DNA of 25,162 bases, taken from Gemmatimonadota bacterium. GTDB lineage: Bacteria; Gemmatimonadota; Gemmatimonadetes; Gemmatimonadales; Gemmatimonadaceae. Below, piece after piece: positions 15,741 through 23,468 of the stretch (its first letter is position 1; every line of letters starts with the position of its first letter). The notes below the pieces were generated by a model. It saw nothing but the letters and a program-made list of their open reading frames with translations, ran no database searches and had not been told where the DNA came from. Position numbers and translations under genes: made by a program. The DNA is taken from positions 1 through 25,162 of the forward strand of contig JAQBPZ010000408.1 of the NCBI GenBank assembly GCA_028287225.1, given 5' to 3'.

Positions 15741-16930
15741 TCGCCGGCTTCGACCTCGGCGATGGAAAGTACGAACAGCTGCGCAAGCTGTCGGACATCG
15801 GCCGGGCGTTCACGTACACCACCTCCATCGACGAAGCGGCGCGGCTCACGGCGACGCAGGGTGCCGAGCTGCTGGGCGCCACCCGAACCGTGGTGATGCT
15901 CCACGACGGTGACCGGGAGCTTCAGGTGCGCGCGTCGCACGGCATCGACGACGAGCGCGTCGCACGGTTCCGGGCTCCACTGACCGACGAGGTCATCGGA
16001 CGTCTGCAGGGCCTGCTCGACGTGTCGGGCGACTGCTTCCTCGCCGTTCCGCTGGTCGTCGGAGGCTCGGTGACCGGCCTGCTGGCTGCGGCGCTCGCGC
16101 GGGACTGCTCCGAATTCGACGAATGGCTGCTCTCGGCGCTCGCCGACCAGGCCGCGCTGGCGCTCGAGAATGCGCGCGTGAGCGAGGAGGTACGGCCGGC
16201 ACTGGAAAGCCGGCTGCGGGCCAGCGAAGGTGCCACGAATGCGAAGGACCGCGCACTGGCCACCCTCGCCCACGACATCCGGAGCCCACTCGGCTCCATC
16301 GACGGCTTCTGCGCGATTCTCCAGGACGGCCTGCTCGGCCCCGTGAACGACAAGCAGCGCAGCGCCCTGGCGATGATGCGGATGAGCGGACAGCACCTTC
16401 TCTCCCTGCTCGACAACGTCATGGACATGGCGCGGCTGAGCGCCGGTGTGATGGGGGTCCGCGACGATGCAGTCGAGCTCCGCGAGGTGGCCCGGCAGGC
16501 CGTGGACATGCTGATCCCGGCGGCCTACGCGAAGCAGCAGACCCTTGGCCTTGCCGACGGCCCCCCAGTGGCGGCACGCGGCGACATGGCGCGCATCCGC
16601 CAGGTGCTCGTGAACCTGATCGGCAACGCGGTGAAGTTCACGCCCGTGGACGGCGCGGTCACCGTGATGGTCGCCACCGGAGGTGCCTGGGGCGAGATCC
16701 GCGTGACCGACACCGGCCCCGGGATCGCCGAGGCCGAACGCGACGCGATCTTCCAGCCCTACTATCGCAGCGAGGGCACCGCGACGCTGCCGGGGATCGG
16801 ACTCGGCCTGGCGATCTCGCACTCCCTCGTCGATCAGATGGGCGGGACGCTCGGCGTGGAGAGCGAACCGGGGGCCGGGTCGTCGTTCACGATTCGCCTG
16901 CGGATCGACGATGAGCGCCCGACTGGTTGA
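15737..16930 (+). CDS. GAF-domain histidine kinase
   Basis: This 397-residue cytoplasmic kinase starts with a short N-terminal helix and a GAF domain (about 14-150, LSDIGRAFTYTTSIDEAARL ... FLAVPLVVGGSVTGLLA ... LADQAALALENARV). The H-box LATLAHDIRSPLGSI follows with His179. The N-box NLIGNAVKFTP, G1 VTDTGPGI, F-box FQPYYRSE and G2 GIGLGLAIS give a complete HATPase. There are no membrane segments, so it senses an internal signal, perhaps a cyclic nucleotide, redox state or the KaiC-like protein. It begins at GTG 15737, overlapping the KaiC-like stop by 4 nt (GTGA). As the third gene of the operon it is the likely enzymatic partner of the receiver or KaiC-like protein. Confidence 0.93.
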   Translation: MIAGFDLGDGKYEQLRKLSDIGRAFTYTTSIDEAARLTATQGAELLGATRTVVMLHDGDRELQVRASHGIDDERVARFRAPLTDEVIGRLQGLLDVSGDCFLAVPLVVGGSVTGLLAAALARDCSEFDEWLLSALADQAALALENARVSEEVRPALESRLRASEGATNAKDRALATLAHDIRSPLGSIDGFCAILQDGLLGPVNDKQRSALAMMRMSGQHLLSLLDNVMDMARLSAGVMGVRDDAVELREVARQAVDMLIPAAYAKQQTLGLADGPPVAARGDMARIRQVLVNLIGNAVKFTPVDGAVTVMVATGGAWGEIRVTDTGPGIAEAERDAIFQPYYRSEGTATLPGIGLGLAISHSLVDQMGGTLGVESEPGAGSSFTIRLRIDDERPTG

Positions 16931-17008
16931 GCGCGGCGTACTCGCTTCATCACTCAGCCAACGATCGACGGGCGCGCCGGCACGCCGGCCCCGCCGCCTC
17001 GCGCCGGC

Positions 17009-17530
17009 ATGAGCGACACCCTGTGCCTCTGGACGGTGGGCCACTCGACGCGGCCGTTCGACGACTTCGCGCTCACGCTGCAGGACCCCGGGATCGAGCT
17101 GGTCGTCGACGTCCGGCGGCTTCCCGGATCGCGCCGGCTGCCGCAGTACGATGCGGCAACGCTGGAGGACGCACTCGGGCACCGCGGTGTGGCGTATCGG
17201 TGGATTGCGCAGCTGGGCGGCCGACGTCGCCCGGACCCGGAGTCGGTGAACACCGGATGGACCCACCGGTCGTTCCGCGCCTACGCGGACCACGTCTACA
17301 CGGACGAGTTCGCGGAGGGCCTCGGCGAGCTGCTCATGCTGGCTGGTGGACTCCGCACCGCCATCATGTGTGCCGAGGTGCTGTGGTGGCGCTGCCACCG
17401 GCGACTGATCGCGGACGTCCTCGTGTCGATCGGCGTGCCGGTGGTGCACCTGTTCGCGCCGGGCAAGCGCGAGGCGCACGTCCTCGCTCCCCCCGCGTCG
17501 ATCGTCCGGGGCCGACTCAGCTACCGGTAG
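17009..17530 (+). CDS. DUF488 family protein
   Basis: This 173-residue soluble protein has the DUF488 hallmarks: LWTVGHSTRPFDDF near the N-terminus, VVDVRRLPGSRRLPQY (about 32-47), and the CAExxxxxCHRRLIA motif (Cys119-Glu121, Cys127-His128). The family has no settled function; the paired Cys/Glu and Cys/His are conserved. The start is the ATG at 17009, without a visible ribosome-binding site. It follows the kinase operon by 78 nt on the same strand and converges with the L,D-transpeptidase gene. Confidence 0.85.
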   Translation: MSDTLCLWTVGHSTRPFDDFALTLQDPGIELVVDVRRLPGSRRLPQYDAATLEDALGHRGVAYRWIAQLGGRRRPDPESVNTGWTHRSFRAYADHVYTDEFAEGLGELLMLAGGLRTAIMCAEVLWWRCHRRLIADVLVSIGVPVVHLFAPGKREAHVLAPPASIVRGRLSYR

Positions 17531-17548
17531 CGAGGATCGTGTCCCGTG

Positions 17549-17579
17549 GCGGCGCCGCTCACGCAGCGGGGGGCGCCGC
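17549..17579. terminator. Hairpin between convergent genes
   Basis: GCGGCGCC (17549-17556) pairs perfectly with GGCGCCGC (17572-17579) between the DUF488 stop and the L,D-transpeptidase stop. It has no T-run in either direction but lies where a bidirectional terminator is expected. Confidence 0.45.
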
Positions 17580-17587
17580 GCGTCAGC

Positions 17588-18436
17588 TCAGTAGAGGTAC
17601 ACCTTCGTGCCCACGGGCACGTTGTGGAACATCCACTCGATGTCCTCGTCCCGCATGCGCACGCAGCCGTGCGAGGCGGAGGTTCCGATGGATTTCTGGT
17701 ACGGCGTGCCATGGATCTGGTAGCCGTCGCCCAGCTTGAGCCGGTAGTGCCCGAGCTCTCCCGCGATGGTCCGCTGTTTCGTGCCCACTGGAGGGACGAA
17801 GAGCGTGTTGTCGAACACCACGTGCACGTCGAGCTCCAGCGGCACGAACTCCGTCTCGCCCGGCTGGATGACCCCGACCTCGTCGCCCTGTGTCGTGAGC
17901 CGCGTGCCGTCGCGCAGCCGCACCACCTGGCCACGCTGGAGCGTGCGCAGGCGCAGCCCGTGCTCGCTCGCGACCTCGGCGAAGTGCCACTCCGGCGGCA
18001 CCCAGGTGGGCTCCGTGTCCTTGCCGAGCACGGTGCGCACGCCGCGCGGCGTCTCGAACCGCCACGTCTTGCCGGCATAGCTCAGCGTGGTGTTGCTGGC
18101 CGTCGCGACCGGCGCGGAGCGCAGCGTGTCGCTCCCGTTGATCACCCACAGGCGATGGTCACCGATGTCGATGACGACCCGGTAGCCCCTGGCGCGCTCC
18201 GCGACGGCGCGCGCCGCCGTGTACTCCGCACGATCGCTGTGCGAGCGGAAATTGCGGACGAACCGCACCGGGGCCGCGGCCCTGGAGACCATCGAGCGCA
18301 CCAGGCCGGGCTCCGCCGCGGAATCCGTGACGACCGCGAGGCTGTCGGCGGTCGAAGTCACCTGTTGCGCGCGGGCCGAAGGCGCGGCCGCCGCGAACAG
18401 GACCAGGCTGAAGACCAGCGGAGAGATGCGTCTCAT
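17588..18436 (-). CDS. L,D-transpeptidase (YkuD family)
   Basis: This is a 282-residue secreted enzyme. The signal peptide MRRISPLVFSLVLFAAAAPSA ends at about ARA|QQ. A region (about 70-125) with YRVVIDIGDHRLWVINGSD begins the YkuD-related part. The catalytic motif IHGTPYQKSIGTSASHGCVR contains His242, Ser255-His256, the nucleophile Cys258 and Arg260. It would form 3-3 crosslinks in peptidoglycan or attach a partner to it; murein lipoprotein-type linking cannot be told from sequence. The ATG at 18436 (MRRIS) is preferred to the GTG at 18448. The domain is long between the N-terminal YkuD strand and the catalytic motif, with a LysM-like or insert region (about 150-205). Confidence 0.9.
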   Translation of the reverse strand: MRRISPLVFSLVLFAAAAPSARAQQVTSTADSLAVVTDSAAEPGLVRSMVSRAAAPVRFVRNFRSHSDRAEYTAARAVAERARGYRVVIDIGDHRLWVINGSDTLRSAPVATASNTTLSYAGKTWRFETPRGVRTVLGKDTEPTWVPPEWHFAEVASEHGLRLRTLQRGQVVRLRDGTRLTTQGDEVGVIQPGETEFVPLELDVHVVFDNTLFVPPVGTKQRTIAGELGHYRLKLGDGYQIHGTPYQKSIGTSASHGCVRMRDEDIEWMFHNVPVGTKVYLY

Positions 18437-18518
18437 ACCAGTTACCACTCGGGAGTCGGAAGAATGAGTCTGCTTCTACTCTCATGAGCAGCATCCGTTC
18501 CAGTGGAAACGGTCGTGG

Positions 18519-18941
18519 CTAGGGCTTCGCCCGCTTCGTCGCTGCCTTCCGCCTCGCGGAGCCGTTGAGCGCGGCCGCCTCGCGGACGGGCGCCCTGAAC
18601 GCGGCCTCGTCCACCTCCACGCCCTCGGGGATGTCGATCGCGCGGCGCGTGTTCCCGTCGAGGCTCGCGTTGAACAGGCCGCTCGGGTCGTTCAGCGATG
18701 CGCCCTTCGCGAAGGTGAGCTTGACGATCGACTTGTACGATTCGCCGGTGCAGATGATGCCCTCGTGCGACCAGACCGGAGTGCCCATCCACTTCCACTC
18801 CTCGACGACGCCGGGCACCGCCTCCCGGATGAGCCTGCGCATCCTGCCGAGCGTCTTTCCGCGCCAGTCACCCAGCTCGGCGAGCCGGCTCGATATGCGC
18901 TCCGAGGCCGACTGGACGTCGCTGCCGCCTGGCGTCGTCAC
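18519..18941 (-). CDS. DUF1801 domain protein
   Basis: This 140-residue soluble protein has the DUF1801 core: RRLIREAVPGVVEEWKWMG, TPVWSHEGIICTG, YKSIVKLTFAKGASLNDP, LFNASLDGN and RRAIDIPEG, ending in a basic tail (RKAATKRAKP). GTG 18941 overlaps the SRPBCC stop by 4 nt (GTGA) and has GGAGG nearby (in the upstream gene). DUF1801 proteins are commonly the third gene after an ArsR regulator and an SRPBCC protein, as here. Function is unknown; an iron-chaperone-like or lipid role has been suggested for relatives, which I cannot confirm. Confidence 0.88.
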   Translation of the reverse strand: MTTPGGSDVQSASERISSRLAELGDWRGKTLGRMRRLIREAVPGVVEEWKWMGTPVWSHEGIICTGESYKSIVKLTFAKGASLNDPSGLFNASLDGNTRRAIDIPEGVEVDEAAFRAPVREAAALNGSARRKAATKRAKP

Positions 18942-19489
18942 GATCTCACCTCCTGCGTCTCGTCGGCGAACTGTGTCGCGTACTCCGCGTGCAGGCGCCG
19001 CCCTCCGTCGAACGTCATCGCATCGGCGCCGACGATGCGGCCGATCGGCTGGCCGGCGAGGAACCGTTCCAGCACGTCGAAGCAGAGGTGCCAGCCCGCT
19101 GCGCCCAGCGCGATGAACCGGCGGTCGATGTTGTGCCAGAGCGTGAGGCGCGTGCCGCTGCCGTGCGGCTTGAGCTCCCAGCGGAGGTCGTTCCCACCCC
19201 ACGTGAATTCCAGCAGCGTCGGCGCCTCCGCGCGCGTGACGCTCGTGGCGGAGACCTGCGGCGCGGGGGCACCGACGGTCGTGAGGGTCACGGGTCCGGG
19301 ACTCGCGAGGCTGCGGTCGGCGTCGAAGGGAGCCCACTGCCGCAGGTGCTCGGGCTCGGTCAGCGCCTCCCACACCTTCGCCGGGGGATGATGCAGCTCG
19401 CGAACGAGCACGAGCGCCCACGTCTCCCCCTGCCTGCGCACCGAGGCTCCTGCGGGCCGGCCCGGCGAATACTGTTCACGGCTGGTCAT
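18938..19489 (-). CDS. SRPBCC (AHSA1-like) family protein
   Basis: This 183-residue cytoplasmic protein has a START-like hydrophobic-ligand fold. Motifs are LVRELHHPPAKVWEALTEPEHLRQWAPF (about 28-55), a central LLEFTWGGNDLRWELKPHGSGTRLTLWHN, and a C-terminal GWHLCFDVLERFLAG. This AHSA1-type pattern is shared with small proteins regulated by ArsR-type regulators. The ATG at 19489 overlaps the regulator's end by 14 nt, and its own stop overlaps the DUF1801 GTG, so the three genes form an operon. The ligand is unknown. Confidence 0.9.
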   Translation of the reverse strand: MTSREQYSPGRPAGASVRRQGETWALVLVRELHHPPAKVWEALTEPEHLRQWAPFDADRSLASPGPVTLTTVGAPAPQVSATSVTRAEAPTLLEFTWGGNDLRWELKPHGSGTRLTLWHNIDRRFIALGAAGWHLCFDVLERFLAGQPIGRIVGADAMTFDGGRRLHAEYATQFADETQEVRS

Positions 19490-19805
19490 CGGTTCTCTCT
19501 GGCTCCATGCGGTCGAGGCGTTGCTCCAGGGCGTCGACGTGGCCGGCCCAGAAGCGCCGGAAGGGGGCCAGCCACGCCTCCAGCTCCAGCAGGGGCTCCG
19601 GCCTGATGCGGTACAGGCGTCGCTGCGCGTCCACGCGCGCCTCCACGAAGCCCGCGTCCCGGAGCACCCGCAGGTGCTTGGAGACCGACGGCTGCGGCAT
19701 CCCGAGCGCGTGCTCGATCTCGCCGACGGAGCGTTCCGACGCGGCGAGCAGGCTCAGGATGGCTCGCCGATTGGGCTCAGCGATGACCGCAAACGTGGAT
19801 TCCAT
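19476..19805 (-). CDS. ArsR-family transcriptional regulator
   Basis: This is a 109-residue winged-helix regulator. MESTFAVIAEPNRRAILSLLA leads into the HTH (EIEHALGMPQPSVSKHLRVLRDAGFVEAR), then the wing RVDAQRRLYRIRPEPL and a C-terminal helix. It lacks the CxC metal motif of metal-sensing ArsR proteins and belongs to the SRPBCC-linked group. I chose ATG 19805; the frame is open to a TTG at 19841, but that TTG is part of the promoter -35 box. It heads an operon with the SRPBCC and DUF1801 genes and probably autoregulates from the AT-rich site immediately upstream. Confidence 0.92.
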   Translation of the reverse strand: MESTFAVIAEPNRRAILSLLAASERSVGEIEHALGMPQPSVSKHLRVLRDAGFVEARVDAQRRLYRIRPEPLLELEAWLAPFRRFWAGHVDALEQRLDRMEPERTDDQP

Positions 19806-19812
19806 GATGAGT

Positions 19813-19841
19813 ATATAACAAATAACGTATATGCGCGTCAA
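19813..19841 (-). promoter_or_regulatory. Promoter abutting the ArsR-family start
   Basis: On the minus strand TTGACG (19841-19836), a 17-bp spacer and TTATAT (19818-19813) form a sigma70-like promoter. The -10 ends eight bases before the ATG (19805), so the message would be leaderless or nearly so. The spacer is AT-rich (CATATACGTTATTTG), unlike the rest of the window, and may contain the regulator's own operator. Confidence 0.6.
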
Positions 19842-19897
19842 GGCATGACTATCGTGATCTCCTCCCGCAAGGTGCGCCGCATGCGCATGTCATCGAC

Positions 19898-21391
19898 ATG
19901 ACCCGTCTTCCCTTCGACAACAGCTACGCACGCCTCCCCGACCGCTTCTCGGAACGCGTCGCTCCCGTGCCGGTCGCCGCACCCCGGTTGATCCAGCTCA
20001 ACGTGCCCCTCGCGACCGAGCTGGGGCTCGACGCGGTGTGGCTCGCGAGCGAGGACGGCGTCCGCGCGCTGGCCGGCAACCTCGTTCCCGAAGGCGCCGA
20101 GCCGATCGCGACGGCCTATGCCGGTCACCAGTTCGGCTCCTTCGTGCCCCGGCTCGGCGATGGCCGCGCGGTCCTGCTTGGCGAGGTGATCGACCGCCAG
20201 GGCATCCGCCGCGACATCCAGCTCAAGGGTGCCGGACGGACGCCGTTTTCCCGACGTGGCGACGGCCGCGCCGCGCTCGGCCCCGTGCTGCGCGAATATC
20301 TCCTGAGCGAGGCAATGGCCGCGCTGGGCATCCCCACCACGCGGTCGCTCGCCGCCGTGACGACGGGCGAGCGGGTCATGCGCGAGACGATGCTGCCCGG
20401 CGCCATCCTCACACGCGTCGCGTCCAGTCACATCCGGATCGGCACCTTCGAGTTCTTCGCCGCTCGCGGGGACGTCGAGGCCGTTCGGCTGCTGGCCGAT
20501 CACGTGATCGCCCGGCACTATCCCGCCGCCGCCGGTGCGGCGCAGCCGTACCGCGCCCTGCTCGATGCGGTGATCCACGCGCAGGCCGAGCTGATCGTGC
20601 GCTGGATGACGGTCGGATTCATACACGGCGTGATGAACACCGACAACATGTCGGTGGCCGGGGAGACGATCGACTACGGGCCGTGCGCCTTCCTGGACGA
20701 GCATGATCCCGCCGCGGTGTTCAGTGCGATCGACCGCCGTGGCCGCTATGCATATGGACGGCAGCCCGACATCGGCCTGTGGAACCTGACGCAGTTCGCC
20801 GCGTGCCTGCTGCCGTTGCTCGCGGCGGATGCGGATGCGGAGGCCGCGGCCGCCGAGGCGAACACGGCGCTGGACCAGTACGCGCCCACGGTGGAGAGCG
20901 CATACCGGCGCGGATTTCGGCGGAAGATCGGCCTCACGCTGCAGCGTGACGACGACGACGCGCTCATCGCCGACCTGCTGGGTGGGATGGCGGCGAACCG
21001 CGCGGATTTCACCCTCACCTTTCGCGAGCTGTGCGACGCGTCGCTCATGGACGGCGCATCCGCGGGGGGCGATGCGCGCGTGCGCCGTCTCTTCGCCGAG
21101 CCGGCGGCGTACGACGCCTGGGCGGCGCGATGGCGCCGGCGCCTGGCGGACGAACCCGTGGATCCCGACGTGCGGCGCGACGCGATGCTCGCGGTGAACC
21201 CCGCGTTCATTCCGCGCAATCACCTGGTGGAGGCGGTCATCCAGGCGGCCGTCGCCCGCGACGACTTTGCGCCATTCCACGAGCTGCTGCGCGTGCTCTC
21301 GCGTCCGTACCAGAGCCAGCCGCAGTTCGCGCGCTATGCCGAGCCGCCGCTCGCGCACGAGCGAGTTCTCCAGACGTTCTGCGGTACCTAG
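19898..21391 (+). CDS. selO: SelO/YdiU protein adenylyltransferase
   Basis: This 497-residue protein belongs to the SelO/YdiU pseudokinase family, which transfers AMP from ATP to Ser, Thr or Tyr of target proteins and protects against oxidative stress. The family blocks are in order: AYAGHQFGSFVPRLGDGRA (about 72-90), QLKGAGRTPFSRRGDGRAA, LREYLLSEAMAALGIPTTRSL, HGVMNTDNMSVAGETIDYG (about 244-262) and a C-terminal RPYQSQPQFA. The last three residues are Cys-Gly-Thr; the Cys occupies the place of the selenocysteine in animal SelO. It is on the opposite strand to, and adjacent with, the ArsR operon (92 nt between starts). ATG 19898 is the natural start; no clear ribosome-binding site was seen. 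Confidence 0.95.
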   Translation: MTRLPFDNSYARLPDRFSERVAPVPVAAPRLIQLNVPLATELGLDAVWLASEDGVRALAGNLVPEGAEPIATAYAGHQFGSFVPRLGDGRAVLLGEVIDRQGIRRDIQLKGAGRTPFSRRGDGRAALGPVLREYLLSEAMAALGIPTTRSLAAVTTGERVMRETMLPGAILTRVASSHIRIGTFEFFAARGDVEAVRLLADHVIARHYPAAAGAAQPYRALLDAVIHAQAELIVRWMTVGFIHGVMNTDNMSVAGETIDYGPCAFLDEHDPAAVFSAIDRRGRYAYGRQPDIGLWNLTQFAACLLPLLAADADAEAAAAEANTALDQYAPTVESAYRRGFRRKIGLTLQRDDDDALIADLLGGMAANRADFTLTFRELCDASLMDGASAGGDARVRRLFAEPAAYDAWAARWRRRLADEPVDPDVRRDAMLAVNPAFIPRNHLVEAVIQAAVARDDFAPFHELLRVLSRPYQSQPQFARYAEPPLAHERVLQTFCGT

Positions 21392-21511
21392 CGAGGGAAC
21401 TGCTGTCCGCGTCGCGGGGGCGTGAAGCATGCGTCGTGGCGCCGGCCTGCGCACGCGCGTCGTCACGGCGCGCGTCGTCGGCATCCAACCCTGAACGTGT
21501 GGAGACGTCGC

Positions 21512-22111
21512 ATGAAGAACGTTCGGCTCGCGGTCATCTATTACAGCACCTACGGCACGAATCACCAGATGGCCGAAGTCGGCGCCGAGGCCGCTCGCAC
21601 CATGGGAGCCGAGGTGCGGCTGCGCAAGGTCCGCGAGACCGTCCCCGAGGGGATCGTGGCGGGGCAGGACGCCTGGCGCGCGCAGGTGGAGCGGTCGGCG
21701 CACATCGAGGAGGCGTCGAACGCCGACCTCGAGTGGGCCAACGCGTACCTGTTCAGCGCACCGACCCGCTACGGCGCCGCGGCCAGCCAGATGCGCGCCT
21801 TCATCGACCAGACTGGTCCGCTGTGGGGCACGGGCAAGCTCGCCGACAAGGCGGCGAGCGCGATGTCGAGCGCGCAGAACCCGCACGGCGGCCAGGAGAC
21901 GACGGTGCAGTCGCTCAACAACATGTTCTGTCACTGGGGATGCATCGTCGTCCCGCCGGGCTTCACCGATCCCATCACCTTCCAGTCGGGCGGCAACCCG
22001 TACGGCGTGACGGTCACCGCGAACGGCGAGCCGATCCCGGAGCCGGTGCTGAACGCGATCCGCCATCAGGCGCGCCGGCTGGTGGAAGTCGCGGCGAAGC
22101 TCGCCGGCTGA
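21512..22111 (+). CDS. wrbA: NAD(P)H:quinone oxidoreductase, WrbA type
   Basis: This 199-residue flavodoxin-fold protein reduces quinones by two electrons using FMN, limiting redox cycling. Motifs: AVIYYSTYGTNHQMAE (about 6-21, FMN phosphate loop), SAPTRYGAAASQMRAFID (about 85-102), SAQNPHGGQETTVQSLN (about 127-143) and PYGVTVTANGE. ATG 21512 follows GGAG (21501-21504) seven bases upstream. It is downstream of SelO by 120 nt on the same strand, consistent with a shared oxidative-stress theme, and is followed by a strong hairpin. Confidence 0.93.
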   Translation: MKNVRLAVIYYSTYGTNHQMAEVGAEAARTMGAEVRLRKVRETVPEGIVAGQDAWRAQVERSAHIEEASNADLEWANAYLFSAPTRYGAAASQMRAFIDQTGPLWGTGKLADKAASAMSSAQNPHGGQETTVQSLNNMFCHWGCIVVPPGFTDPITFQSGGNPYGVTVTANGEPIPEPVLNAIRHQARRLVEVAAKLAG

Positions 22112-22133
22112 CGCCCGATCGATCACCGATGCC

Positions 22134-22167
22134 ACGAGAGCCCCGGTGCATCCATCGGGGCTCTCGT
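22134..22167 (+). terminator. Terminator-like hairpin after wrbA
   Basis: ACGAGAGCCCCG (22134-22145) and CGGGGCTCTCGT (22156-22167) form a perfect 12-bp stem with a 10-nt loop, followed by CTT. It is 22 nt after the wrbA stop. Confidence 0.7.
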
Positions 22168-22360
22168 CTTGGCGTGGCGTGATGTCATTACGACGCCGGC
22201 GCGCAGGCGGGTGGTGGAGCCGGAACGCGTCGAGTGCCTCGACGCGCTGCGCGCAGTTGGTCCGGCCGCCTTGCGGCGGCGCGGTCGTCAGGTGATCGTC
22301 GGCACCGGATGCGCGCGCAACCGCACGCGTGACGCTCACCTTGTCCCGATCGGGTGTATC

Positions 22361-22792
22361 ATGTCCTCCACTCCGCCGCACACCCGCGCGGGCACGGCTG
22401 GCGCCGAGTCCGGGCCGCTCACGGCAAGCCTTCTCTCGGCATCCCTGACGGTCGCGGATCTCCAGGCGAGCATCGCCTGGTACCGCGACGTCCTCGGGTT
22501 CACGGTGCTCCGCACCTTCGATCGCGAGGGTACGCTGTTCGCCGCGTCGCTGCGCGCCGGCAGCGTGCCGGTCCTGCTCACGCAGGACAACGGCGCACAG
22601 GGCGCCGACCGGATCAAGGGCCAGGGAATCTCCCTGCAGCTCACCACCGCGCAGGACATCGACGGCCTGGCGGCGCGGATGCGCGCGCGCGGCGGCACGC
22701 TCGAGTCGGAGCCGGCGGACGTCATGGGCGCGCGCGCCTTCCGGCTGCGGGATCCCGACGGTTTCCGGCTGGTGATCTCCTCGCCGCGGTAG
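22361..22792 (+). CDS. VOC-family (glyoxalase/dioxygenase-like) protein
   Basis: This 143-residue protein has a vicinal-oxygen-chelate fold. TASLLSASLTVADLQASIAWYRDVLGFTVL (about 21-50), then a central VPVLLTQDNGAQG and a C-terminal GARAFRLRDPDGFRLVISSP match the usual repeat pattern. An Arg/Asp-rich RDPDGF motif is typical of the second repeat. Whether it is a lyase, a dioxygenase or a resistance protein cannot be told. ATG 22361 is chosen; the upstream open frame (to 22169) has a basic, non-VOC sequence. Confidence 0.85.
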   Translation: MSSTPPHTRAGTAGAESGPLTASLLSASLTVADLQASIAWYRDVLGFTVLRTFDREGTLFAASLRAGSVPVLLTQDNGAQGADRIKGQGISLQLTTAQDIDGLAARMRARGGTLESEPADVMGARAFRLRDPDGFRLVISSPR

Positions 22793-22810
22793 CGAGGGGC
22801 AGTCCCCGCT
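22791..22810 (+). terminator. Small hairpin at the VOC gene stop
   Basis: AGCGAGGGG and CCCCGCT flank a CAGT loop immediately at the stop codon, with a one-base bulge. It is short and lacks a T-run, so it is a weak terminator candidate. Confidence 0.3.
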
Positions 22811-22982
22811 CCGGGCGTCGCTCGCCTCGTCCTTCTGACCGATCGGCCTGGCTGCCATTCGCCGGTGTCGCGTTGCGCGCCATGAAGTGCCACGTCCAGT
22901 ACGTATGGACCGGGTCGACAGCGCCTGCCGATCCCTGTCTCGCACTCACCCTTCACTCCGCGCGCGCCGCGGGAGAGGTCTC

Positions 22983-23393
22983 ATGACCGCGATTCAGCGA
23001 CTTGCGATGGGCTTCGGGGCAATCTTCGTGCTGGTCGGTCTCGCCGGCTTCACGCCGATGGGCATGGGCGTCATGCAGATGGACGGCACCGGCTCGGGCA
23101 TGCTGCTCGGCATGTTTCCCGTGAACGCCCTGCACAACGTGGTGCACCTGCTCTTCGGCGTGTGGGGGCTGTGGGCCAGCCGGACCGGCGCACGCTCGCT
23201 CACCTACGCGCTGGGCAGCGGCGCCGCGTATCTCCTCCTTGGCGTGCTCGGCTTCTTCACCCCGACCCTCCTCGGAATCGTGCCCATCGGCGGGTACGAC
23301 GTCTACCTGCATCTCCTGCTGGCGGTTGTCCTCGCCGGCTGCGGCCTGGGGGCGATGTTCTTCGAGCCCGATCCGGCGCGCGTCACCACCTGA
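22983..23393 (+). CDS. DUF4383 membrane protein
   Basis: This is a 136-residue integral membrane protein with about four hydrophobic segments (about 8-27, 42-66, 74-96, 103-124) and the DUF4383 hallmarks NALHNVVHLLFGVWGL. Function unknown. ATG 22983 has a GGAGAGG upstream in the sequence before it. It stands alone between the VOC gene and the MarR gene, with a hairpin after it. Confidence 0.85.
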   Translation: MTAIQRLAMGFGAIFVLVGLAGFTPMGMGVMQMDGTGSGMLLGMFPVNALHNVVHLLFGVWGLWASRTGARSLTYALGSGAAYLLLGVLGFFTPTLLGIVPIGGYDVYLHLLLAVVLAGCGLGAMFFEPDPARVTT

Positions 23394-23412
23394 CCTGACC
23401 GGCGCACGGGGC

Positions 23413-23445
23413 GCGATGGGAGGGAAGGGCACCTCCTCCCATCGC
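23413..23445 (+). terminator. Terminator-like hairpin after the DUF4383 gene
   Basis: GCGATGGGAGG (23413-23423) and CCTCCCATCGC (23435-23445) form a perfect 11-bp stem with an 11-nt loop, 20 nt past the DUF4383 stop. No T-run follows. Confidence 0.5.
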
Positions 23446-23468
23446 CCACCCGGCGCGCGGCACGGCCG

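Noticed and set aside
15584..17479. A 631-codon minus-strand frame opposite the KaiC operon
   Set aside because: It is antisense to the KaiC-like, kinase and DUF488 genes, has no domain and is Arg/His-rich.
22265..22280. GCCGCC-TTGC-GGCGGC hairpin upstream of the VOC gene
   Set aside because: It is a short GC hairpin without a T-run, in a region of generally high GC; not distinct enough to call a terminator.
19838..22945. A 1035-codon minus-strand frame
   Set aside because: It runs antisense across the clear SelO, WrbA and VOC genes, its protein is Arg/His/Gly-rich with no domain, and GC-rich DNA commonly leaves such antisense frames open.
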